From Halomonas dongshanensis (GTDB taxonomy: Bacteria > Pseudomonadota > Gammaproteobacteria > Pseudomonadales > Halomonadaceae), in the NCBI RefSeq assembly GCF_024790395.1, contig NZ_JAJISC010000007.1:1-64000 (forward strand): a DNA stretch of 64,000 nucleotides, read 5' to 3'. The notes below the pieces were generated by a model that did no database searches, had not been told where the DNA came from, and saw only the letters and a program-made list of their open reading frames with translations. The translations under genes were made by a program, and so were the position numbers. Numbering within the stretch: the stretch's first letter is position 1; every line of letters begins with the position of its first letter. Positions 1 to 7,026 of this stretch are shown here, piece by piece.

Positions 1-72
1 TCAGTAGTGAAACCGCTCAGCGCCGATGGTAGTGTGGGGCCTCCCCATGCGAGAGTAGGTCATCGTCAGGCA
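1..72 (+). rRNA. rrf: 5S ribosomal RNA, 3' portion (partial)
   Basis: The first ~72 bases match the 3' half of a gammaproteobacterial 5S rRNA: the run GATGGTAGTGTGGGG, then CTCCCCATGCGAGAGTAGG, ending in the conserved CAGGC. The 5' part lies outside the window, so an rRNA operon on the plus strand ends here. The exact 3' end is uncertain by a few bases. Confidence 0.9.
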
Positions 73-80
73 CTTATTAG

Positions 81-112
81 AAAACCCCGAGTACTCTGTG
101 CTCGGGGTTTTT
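81..112 (+). terminator. rho-independent terminator of the rRNA operon
   Basis: The arms AAACCCCGAG (82-91) and CTCGGGGTTT (101-110) form a perfect 10-bp stem followed by T residues. It starts about 10 bases after the 5S end. The A-run before the stem means it could also stop transcripts from the converging guaD side. Confidence 0.85.
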
Positions 113-143
113 GCTGTGGGCAGAATAAAAGAGGCGAGAATAA

Positions 144-1460
144 TCAATAGGCCTTGCGATGCTGACAAACCCCGGCAATCCAGGTCTCTTGAATGGCGCG
201 GTCATCGCCGAGCATCATCAACGCAAAAAGGCGCTCGGCAAGCGTTTGGCAGCGCTGACTGCGTCTGGCAAGCAGTGGGCTCGCCGTGGTATCGATTACC
301 ACGAAATCGGCCTCGAAACCTGGGGCAAGCCGACCAATACAGTGATCAAGCGATAGCGTTTTGGCGTTGCCCAGGGTTAGCCCGTAAAACCCTTGCCAGG
401 CGGTCAAGGGTTGCCCCGCGAGTTGGCCGACCTGATAGGCCGCTTTGAGAGTGGAAAAGCCATCGAGATCGGTGCCCGCGCCAATGTCGCTGGCGTAGGT
501 ATAGGCAAGGCCTGCCGCGTCAGCGGCGTGGCGATCGAAAAGCCCACTGCCTAAAAAGAGGTTGGAGCTTGGGCAAAAGGCGATGCTACTGCCCTGAGCG
601 GCAAGGCGTGAGCGCATGCTGGGCGTTAGGTGTACGCCGTGGGCGAAGGTGCTACGTGGCCCGAGCAGCCCCGAGGTTTCATAAACGCTGAGATAATCCT
701 TTTCAGTGGGAAATAACTCCTCTACCCATTTCATTTCGTTGAGGTTCTCGGCCAGGTGCGTCTGTAGCCAGAGGGTTGGATCGTTGCGACGCAGTGCCCC
801 GGTGGCATCCAGCTGGGCCTTCGTCGAGGTAGGCGCAAAGCGTGGGGTCAGGCTATAGCCCAAGCGCTTTTTGCCATGCCAATCGGCGATGAGACGCTCG
901 GTATCTTTGATGCCGTTGTCGCCATCGAGTAGTGCCTCGGGAGCATTGCGATCCATCAATACCTTGCCGCCCAGTAAACGCACATCGCGCTTCAGCGCTG
1001 CTGTGAAAAGTGCCTCCATGGAAGTGCGGTGGCTCGATCCAAATACCTGCGCCGTCGTAGTGCCGTGGCCCAGCATTTGGTCGAGAAAGTCCTCGGCATG
1101 ACGGGAAGCGACCTCGAGGTCGGCAAAGCGACACTCTTCGGGAAAGGTGTACTCATTGAGCCAATCGAGCAGCTGTCGGCCGTATGAAGCCATAATGTCG
1201 AGCTGGACGTAGTGCACGTGAGAGTCGATGAAGCCTGGCATGATCAGCTTGCCGCGATGATCGTACAGGGTGGCCGAGGCGGGAGCGCTGGGTGCAAGCT
1301 CTGAGTAGTGGCCAACGCGATGAATGTGCCCATCGCGTAGCCACAAAAGGCCATCGGCATAGTGGTCAAGGCTATCTGCGCTGGGCGTATTCGCCTCGCC
1401 AGGATTAGCGTTGAAGCTTAAGAGTTCGGCGCGAATGAGTGTGTCGGTGGGAGCGGTCAT
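144..1460 (-). CDS. guaD: Guanine deaminase
   Basis: This 438-aa cytosolic enzyme hydrolyses guanine to xanthine and ammonia, feeding xanthine dehydrogenase. It is an amidohydrolase-fold protein with the zinc site visible in order: PGFIDSHVHY (His81, His83), QTHLAEN (His235), FAHGVHL (His274) and SDIGAGTD (Asp325). The last motif is characteristic of guanine deaminases, and the length is normal for the GuaD family. Its ATG overlaps the xdhC stop in an ATGA arrangement, so it is the last, translationally coupled gene of the xdhA-xdhB-xdhC-guaD operon. The product of GuaD is the substrate of the XdhAB complex, so the cluster forms a short guanine-to-urate route. Family assignment is firm. Confidence 0.95.
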   Translation of the reverse strand: MTAPTDTLIRAELLSFNANPGEANTPSADSLDHYADGLLWLRDGHIHRVGHYSELAPSAPASATLYDHRGKLIMPGFIDSHVHYVQLDIMASYGRQLLDWLNEYTFPEECRFADLEVASRHAEDFLDQMLGHGTTTAQVFGSSHRTSMEALFTAALKRDVRLLGGKVLMDRNAPEALLDGDNGIKDTERLIADWHGKKRLGYSLTPRFAPTSTKAQLDATGALRRNDPTLWLQTHLAENLNEMKWVEELFPTEKDYLSVYETSGLLGPRSTFAHGVHLTPSMRSRLAAQGSSIAFCPSSNLFLGSGLFDRHAADAAGLAYTYASDIGAGTDLDGFSTLKAAYQVGQLAGQPLTAWQGFYGLTLGNAKTLSLDHCIGRLAPGFEADFVVIDTTASPLLARRSQRCQTLAERLFALMMLGDDRAIQETWIAGVCQHRKAY

Positions 1461-2326
1461 AAAGGCTCGTGTGTATTGATAGAGGTAAAAATGGCGCGTA
1501 GCGCCTCGCTTTCCAGGCCGCGGGTTTCGCGTGTCCTGGGCGTGGTAACGCGTTGGAGTAGCTCGGCGACCGCCGTAAGGGCGATGGCATAAGGGCGTTT
1601 GTCTTCGAGTTTTTGCCCGGCGATATGGCCGATGGGGCAGCGAATGCGCGCTTCGAATTCAAGGCTAGGTGCCTCGCGATGCAGCCGCGCTTTGAAGCTC
1701 GCACGTTTACTTGCAGAGCCAATCAGCCCGATCGAGGCCAGATCGTCGCGCTGAAGCAGCGCTTTGCACAGCGCGTAGTCCTCATCGTGACAGTGGGTCA
1801 TGATCAGTGCATGCACGCCTGGGGCGAGCTGGGATACGGCATCATTAACGTCGTTCAAAAGATGGCACGTCAATCTATCGGCGCCGTCAGTATCGGTAAA
1901 GGCGTGAGGGCGGCTGTCGTACCACCGGATGCGCCAGGAGAGCGGGGTAGCGAGCGCGACGAAGGCATGCGCAACATGCCCAGCGCCAAATAGCGCAATC
2001 TCCGTTTCCGCGCCGGGAAAGGCTTCGAGCAGAACATTGATTCCCCCGCCACAGCACTGGCCGCTGCGTGCCCCGAGCGAGAACGCCTCCAGGCGCAGGC
2101 CAAAGCGACGCTCGGCAAGACTACACCGAGCGAGCTCGATCACCTGCCATTCGAAGGTGCCGCCCCCAAGCGTATCGAAGCAATCCTTGGCGGTAATCAC
2201 CATGCGTGCACCGGGCTCGCGTGGCGTCGAACCTTGGCTGGTAAGCACGCTGGCGAGCACATGCGGCACGCCTTCGCGCTGCAGCCGGTGCAAAGCGGCG
2301 TGCCACGACTCAGCGAGAGCGTTCAA
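1457..2326 (-). CDS. xdhC: Xanthine dehydrogenase accessory protein XdhC (TTG start)
   Basis: XdhC family proteins bind molybdenum cofactor, promote its sulfuration and insert it into XdhB. The 289-aa protein shows the family's N-terminal GSTPREPGARM motif (~30-40), a GGGTFEW segment, a CCGGG segment, and a Rossmann-like ALFGAGHVA (~112-120) opening the C-terminal domain. The reading frame begins with TTG at 2326, overlapping the xdhB stop TGA. No ATG or good GTG lies upstream of the conserved N-terminus, and the next ATG (residue 42) would delete the GSTPR motif, so TTG is taken as the start. That suggests translation coupled to xdhB. It is followed by guaD with a 4-base overlap. Confidence 0.93.
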   Translation of the reverse strand: MNALAESWHAALHRLQREGVPHVLASVLTSQGSTPREPGARMVITAKDCFDTLGGGTFEWQVIELARCSLAERRFGLRLEAFSLGARSGQCCGGGINVLLEAFPGAETEIALFGAGHVAHAFVALATPLSWRIRWYDSRPHAFTDTDGADRLTCHLLNDVNDAVSQLAPGVHALIMTHCHDEDYALCKALLQRDDLASIGLIGSASKRASFKARLHREAPSLEFEARIRCPIGHIAGQKLEDKRPYAIALTAVAELLQRVTTPRTRETRGLESEALRAIFTSINTHEPL

Positions 2327-4767
2327 AACGCAGACGTCCGCAGGCGCTGGGCGGCGAGCAGGACGCGTTCGGGCGTTGCTGGCGTATCCAGGCGCGGCGC
2401 CTGGCGATAATCCACCAAGCTCGCCAGTGCATCGCGCAGCGCCGACCAGACGCTAATGCCCAGCATGAACGGCGGCTCGCCTACGGCTTTGGAGCGATAA
2501 AGGCTCGCCATCGAATTGGGATGCCCCTCCATCAGCGCAACGTTGAACACCGGCGGGAGATCGCCAAAGGCGGGTATCTTATAGGTCGCGGGTCCATCGG
2601 AAAGCAGCACGCCTTTATCGTTCCACGACAGCTCTTCGCTGGTCAGCCAGCCCATGCCTTGCACGAAGCCGCCCTCCACCTGGCCGATGTCGATCGCCGG
2701 ATTGATCGAGTTACCCACGTCGTGCAGGATATCCACGCGCTCGACGCGGTACTCGCCGCTCAGGGTGTCGACGCTGACCTCCGCCACGGCGGCGCCAAAG
2801 GCGTAGTAGTAGAAAGGCCGCCCCTGGCCCGTCGTGCGGTCGTAATGAATTAGCGGTGTGGCGTAAAAGCCTTTTTCCGACAGCGAAACGCGGTTGAGGT
2901 AGGCTGTCTGAATCAGCTCTCCCCAGCCTATGCGTCGCTCGCTCTCGCCGGTGCCGACGATGAGCTCGCCACGCTCTAAACGCATATCGGCGCGCTCGAA
3001 GTCCGGGTAGTGCGCGGCGGCGAAATCGAACAGCCGCTCGCGCAGGCGTATGGCAGCGTCGCGTGCGGCCATACCATTGAGATCGGTGCCGCTGGAGGCA
3101 GCGGTGGGCGAGGTGTTGGGCACCTTGTCGGTGCGCGTGGCGCTAATGCGTACCTCATCGAGATCGAGCCCAAGTTCCAACGCTACCGTCTGACACACCT
3201 TGGTGTGCAGCCCCTGACCCATCTCGGTACCGCCGTGGTTGATCAGCACGCTGCCATCGGTGTAGACGTGAAGTAGGGCGCCGGCTTGATTGAGGTGCTG
3301 AGCGGTGAACGAGATACCGAACTTGACCGGCGTGAGCGCCAAGCCGCGCTTGATGATTCGGCTATCTGCGTTGAACTGGGTGATGGCTTCGCGCCGCTGC
3401 CAGTAATCGCTGCTTCGTTCTAACTGCGCGATCAGTGCATGCAACAGCCCGCGTTGATCGACCGTTTGGCCATAGTGCGTCGTCTCCCGACCCTCGCGGT
3501 AGAAATTGCGCTTACGGATGGTCAACGGGTCTTCGCCCAGACGTCGAGCGATGTCATCCATGGCAGCTTCGATCACCATCATCCCCTGGGGCCCGCCAAA
3601 GCCGCGAAAGGCGGTGTTGGAGGCGGTGTGGGTGCGTGCTCGATAGCCTACGACGCGCGCCTCGCCAAGCGAATAGGCGTTGTCGGCATGAAACATGGCG
3701 CGATCGACGATGGCATCGGAGAGATCGGGGGAGTAGCCGCAGTTGCCGATCAGAGTGATGTCGCCGCCTTGAATCACGCCTTGCTCATCGGTGGCGAGGC
3801 GGTAGTGGTTGTGAAAGGGGTGACGCTTGCCTGTCAGGTGCATGTCGTCGCGGCGGGGTAGGCGCAGCCGTGCAGTACGACCGGTCCGGCGCGCGATAAT
3901 CGCGGCTATACAGGCCCAGGGTGAGGCCTGCGTCTCTTTGCCGCCAAATCCACCGCCCATGCGTCGTACCTCGACTACTACGGCGTGCAGCGGAATGCCA
4001 AGTACTTCGGCAACGAGCTTCTGGGTTTCGCTGGGGTGTTGGTTGGAGGTATGAACGACGACGCCATCGTCTTCGGTAGGGTGGACCACACAGGCTTGGC
4101 CTTCCAGGTAGAAATGCTCTTGCCCGCCGACGTCGAGCTCGCCCTCTATGCAGTGAACCGCCTCATCCAGGCGTGCTTGCCAGTTTCCTGAGCACTGTTC
4201 GTGGGGAGGGCGCACGAAATCCGCCTTGGCAGCCGCCTCAATAGGATCGAGGCTTGGCGTCTGTTCGTCGAACCTGATCGTCGCAAGCGCTACCGCGCGG
4301 CGTGCCAGCGTAAGGCTTTGTGCGGCGACGGCAAACAGGCACTGTCCGGCATAGCCAATCTCGCGCTCGACGAACAGTGGGTCACCGGGAAAGACGGGGC
4401 CGATATCGCTATGCCCGGGAATGTCAGCAAAGGCGATGACGTCGACCACGCCCTCGGCGCGGCGTACGGCGTCGAGATCGAGCGCCGTCAGCGTGCCATG
4501 GGCGATGGGGGAAAGCCCTAGAGCGATATGCAGCGCATTGGCGGGCGAGGGGAGATCATCGATATAGCGCGCCTTGCCGCTGACGTGATTGACCGCGCTT
4601 TCGTGAGCGCAAGCGCTGCCCGCCTGTCGATGTTCCTGTTTCTGCCCCTCTTTCTGGTCCTGGGGTTCGACGGTTTGGCGCGCCAGGGGGGCGTCGCCCT
4701 TGATCTTGCCGTCGAGTTCATGACGGGCGCGGGCGCTTTCACGATCTAGCTTAACGAGCGTACGCAT
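2323..4767 (-). CDS. xdhB: Xanthine dehydrogenase, molybdenum-binding large subunit
   Basis: This 814-aa subunit carries the molybdopterin active site that oxidises hypoxanthine and xanthine to urate. Visible signatures are GGGFGGKE (substrate/Moco region), FRGFGGPQG, GTEMGQGL, GQVEGGFVQGMG and, near the C-terminus, KAVGEPP containing the catalytic Glu. Length fits the split (XdhA plus XdhB) bacterial enzyme. An ATG six codons upstream is in frame, but the start at 4767 is preferred. It has AGGAGG nine bases ahead and begins MRTLVKLDRE. The gene overlaps the end of xdhA by 17 bp. Residues ~20-45 are a low-complexity charged stretch not typical of the family core. It acts in the cytoplasm with XdhA and needs XdhC. 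Confidence 0.95.
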   Translation of the reverse strand: MRTLVKLDRESARARHELDGKIKGDAPLARQTVEPQDQKEGQKQEHRQAGSACAHESAVNHVSGKARYIDDLPSPANALHIALGLSPIAHGTLTALDLDAVRRAEGVVDVIAFADIPGHSDIGPVFPGDPLFVEREIGYAGQCLFAVAAQSLTLARRAVALATIRFDEQTPSLDPIEAAAKADFVRPPHEQCSGNWQARLDEAVHCIEGELDVGGQEHFYLEGQACVVHPTEDDGVVVHTSNQHPSETQKLVAEVLGIPLHAVVVEVRRMGGGFGGKETQASPWACIAAIIARRTGRTARLRLPRRDDMHLTGKRHPFHNHYRLATDEQGVIQGGDITLIGNCGYSPDLSDAIVDRAMFHADNAYSLGEARVVGYRARTHTASNTAFRGFGGPQGMMVIEAAMDDIARRLGEDPLTIRKRNFYREGRETTHYGQTVDQRGLLHALIAQLERSSDYWQRREAITQFNADSRIIKRGLALTPVKFGISFTAQHLNQAGALLHVYTDGSVLINHGGTEMGQGLHTKVCQTVALELGLDLDEVRISATRTDKVPNTSPTAASSGTDLNGMAARDAAIRLRERLFDFAAAHYPDFERADMRLERGELIVGTGESERRIGWGELIQTAYLNRVSLSEKGFYATPLIHYDRTTGQGRPFYYYAFGAAVAEVSVDTLSGEYRVERVDILHDVGNSINPAIDIGQVEGGFVQGMGWLTSEELSWNDKGVLLSDGPATYKIPAFGDLPPVFNVALMEGHPNSMASLYRSKAVGEPPFMLGISVWSALRDALASLVDYRQAPRLDTPATPERVLLAAQRLRTSAF

Positions 4768-6232
4768 GCAGCATGACCTCCTCATCTTCTGAAGTGAGTA
4801 CGAGGAACAAGCGCTCGAGCAGATTGGCGGCGGCCTGCTGGCGATAATCGCTGCTGCCGCGTGCGTCGCTCATTGGCTGGAAACTCTTCTCAAGCTGCGC
4901 GCGGGCCTGGGCAAAGGTCGCTGCATCGATGGGCTGACCTTCAAGCGCCTGCTCGACGCTGAGCGCCCGTGCAGGTGTCGCGGCCATGCCGCCGAAGGCG
5001 ACGCGCACGTCCTGCAGCGTGCCCTGCTCTACGCGGTAGTAAAAGGCGCCGAGCAGAGCGGATATATCGTCTTCGCGCCGCTTGGAGAGCTTCCATACCT
5101 TGAGCTGAACCTCGGGCGGACGCTGAGGCACGAAGATCGCGGCAATGACCTCGTCGTCGGCCAGGGCCGTTCGTTTGTAGTCGAGAAAAAAGTCCGTTAG
5201 AGGCAGATCCCGCCTGCCTCGCGTGCTGACGAGCCGCAGTTTCGCATCGAGGGCCAAGAGCACTGGCGGTGTATCACCGATGGGAGACGCATTAGCGATA
5301 TTGCCGCCGAGCGTACCCTGATGGCGAATCTGCTGGGAGCCGAGGCGATGGAGCAGATGGGCAAAGGCGGGAAAGTGTGCGTGCGCCCAGGGCGTCAACG
5401 CCTCGAAAGTGATGCCAGCGCCGATCCACCAGCCCTGCTGGCCTGCGTGCTCGGCAGCGTCGATCTTACGCAGTTCATCGACGCCGCTAAGATCGATCAG
5501 GCGTGAAAGGGGCTTGAGTCGTTGGGTACTTTCGAGCCAAAGGTCAGTCGCGCCGGCGACCAATCGGGCGTTTGGATGATCGCGGCGCAGCGTTACTAGT
5601 TCATCGAGCGTTTGCGGGCGTAGGTAAAATGCGGCATCACTGCCGGGCGTGGGAGCCTCTGTCGGATCTGTTGTTACGCTCTCAGCGTCGGCCTGGCTAA
5701 CCGTATCTTGGACAACATCGTGTGGTGCATCGAGATCGAACATGGCAAGGGCGGCGTCGCGAATGGGCCGATACCCCGTACAGCGGCATAGATTGCCACC
5801 CAGCGTCGCCTCCAGGCTTTCTTGGTCGGGCGGTGTGGTGTTGCCACGCTCGGCCTCATGGCGCACGCGCTCATAGAGAGTGAACAGCGACATCACGATC
5901 CCCGGTGTACAAAAGCCGCACTGGCTGGCATGGCACTCCACCATCGCCTGCTGAGCCGGGTGTAGCGTACCCGCTGCGCTCAACCCCTCGACGGTCACGA
6001 GGCGTTTACCCTTGAGCTTGGCGGCCGGCGTGATACAGCTGTTGATACTGCGATAGCCTTGAGTAGCGTTATCGGAGAGGGCCACGGTGCAGGCACCGCA
6101 GTCGCCCGAAGCGCAACCCTCTTTGGTGCCGGTTAAACCCAGTTGCTCGCGTAACAGCGTTAGAATGCTGGTGTCTGGCGCAATGTCGCAGTGCTGTTGC
6201 CTGCCATTGAGCACGAAGTCGATCGTTGTCAT
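4751..6232 (-). CDS. xdhA: Xanthine dehydrogenase, FeS/FAD small subunit
   Basis: This 493-aa electron-transfer subunit passes electrons from the XdhB molybdenum site through two 2Fe-2S clusters to FAD and then NAD. The plant-type ferredoxin cysteines are Cys40, Cys45, Cys48 and Cys66. The second cluster uses Cys105, Cys108, Cys149 and Cys151 in CGFCTPG and CRCTGYRP. A FAD-binding domain follows from about residue 205, including LVAGATDLW and GTLGGNIANASPIGD. The start at 6232 (MTTIDFVLNG) is chosen over an ATG four codons upstream because GGAG lies six bases before it. First gene of the operon, reading away from the divergent RutR-like regulator, with the palindromic operator about 25 bp upstream. 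Confidence 0.95.
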   Translation of the reverse strand: MTTIDFVLNGRQQHCDIAPDTSILTLLREQLGLTGTKEGCASGDCGACTVALSDNATQGYRSINSCITPAAKLKGKRLVTVEGLSAAGTLHPAQQAMVECHASQCGFCTPGIVMSLFTLYERVRHEAERGNTTPPDQESLEATLGGNLCRCTGYRPIRDAALAMFDLDAPHDVVQDTVSQADAESVTTDPTEAPTPGSDAAFYLRPQTLDELVTLRRDHPNARLVAGATDLWLESTQRLKPLSRLIDLSGVDELRKIDAAEHAGQQGWWIGAGITFEALTPWAHAHFPAFAHLLHRLGSQQIRHQGTLGGNIANASPIGDTPPVLLALDAKLRLVSTRGRRDLPLTDFFLDYKRTALADDEVIAAIFVPQRPPEVQLKVWKLSKRREDDISALLGAFYYRVEQGTLQDVRVAFGGMAATPARALSVEQALEGQPIDAATFAQARAQLEKSFQPMSDARGSSDYRQQAAANLLERLFLVLTSEDEEVMLHAYAR

Positions 6233-6256
6233 GCCAAGCTCCATTATGATTGTGTC

Positions 6257-6272
6257 TTGACCGATCGGTCAG
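6257..6272. promoter_or_regulatory. Palindromic operator, RutR-like, between xdhA and the TetR regulator
   Basis: Bases 6258-6271 read TGACCGATCGGTCA, a perfect 14-bp palindrome, in the context TTGACC-GATC-GGTCAG. This closely resembles the known E. coli RutR operator (TTGACC-N4-GGTCAA). The neighbouring regulator is itself RutR-like, so this is probably its binding site, controlling xdhABC-guaD and perhaps the regulator. The site is seen; the binding is inferred. Confidence 0.75.
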
Positions 6273-6380
6273 TTTGCTTGAGCTTGAGACAAAATGGTGG
6301 GCCTTGCAAGCCTTTGATCGATGCACTGAAATAGAGCGTCAAAAGGCCAATTGCGCCATGAAAACGCAAGGAAATGATCA

Positions 6381-7025
6381 ATGAAGTCAACGCCTGCGCG
6401 CACGGATACCGATAGTCGCCATGCCGTCGAAGCGCGCATCCTGACCGCCGCCGAAGCCGTCTTCGCCCAGCACGGCTACCGCGGGGCCAGCCTCCAGGCC
6501 ATTGCTGACAAGGCGTCGTTGCCCAAAGCTAATGTGCTCTACTATATGCGCTCCAAACAGGCGCTCTATTTACGCCTGCTCGATCGGATGATGCGGCGTT
6601 GGAACGCCGTGCTCGACGATATCACCCCGGAGAGCGATCCCGCCCAGGTATTGAGTGACTTTATTCGCACTAAAATGGTGCTAGGGCAGCGTTTCCCCGA
6701 GGGTTCGAAACTCTTTGCCGCTGAAATTTTGGCAGGTGCCCCCTTTCTGGGTGAGTACCTTTCGGGTGAGCTCCGACTTTGGGTCGAAGAGCGGGTACGC
6801 ATCATGCGGCAATGGAGCGCGCAGGGTAAAATGGACGATGTCGACCCGCGCTGGCTGATTTTTCTCATCTGGTCGGCTACCCAGCACTACACCGAATACA
6901 GTGCCCAAATTCACGGCGTTCTAGGCCAGGATTCGCTAACCAACGCGGATCTTGAGGCGGCGACCGACTTTCTCGTGGGCGTCATTCTCAAAGGCTGCGG
7001 CTTGTCCGCGCCCTCTGGAGCCTAG
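6381..7025 (+). CDS. TetR-family transcriptional regulator, RutR-like
   Basis: A 214-aa repressor-type protein. The N-terminal TetR helix-turn-helix spans roughly residues 15-65 (ILTAAEAVFAQHGYRGAS, then NVLYYMRSKQALY). The C-terminal ligand domain resembles E. coli RutR, which binds uracil or thymine: SKLFAAEILAGAPFL and LIFLIWSATQHYTEY line up with the RutR segments. The start at 6381 has AAGGA eight bases upstream. It is divergent from the xanthine dehydrogenase operon with a 14-bp palindrome between, which points to local control of purine breakdown. The ligand could be a pyrimidine, a purine or urate; the sequence does not decide. The stop is one base before the hrpB start, so the two may be co-transcribed. 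Confidence 0.88.
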   Translation: MKSTPARTDTDSRHAVEARILTAAEAVFAQHGYRGASLQAIADKASLPKANVLYYMRSKQALYLRLLDRMMRRWNAVLDDITPESDPAQVLSDFIRTKMVLGQRFPEGSKLFAAEILAGAPFLGEYLSGELRLWVEERVRIMRQWSAQGKMDDVDPRWLIFLIWSATQHYTEYSAQIHGVLGQDSLTNADLEAATDFLVGVILKGCGLSAPSGA

Positions 7026-7026
7026 C

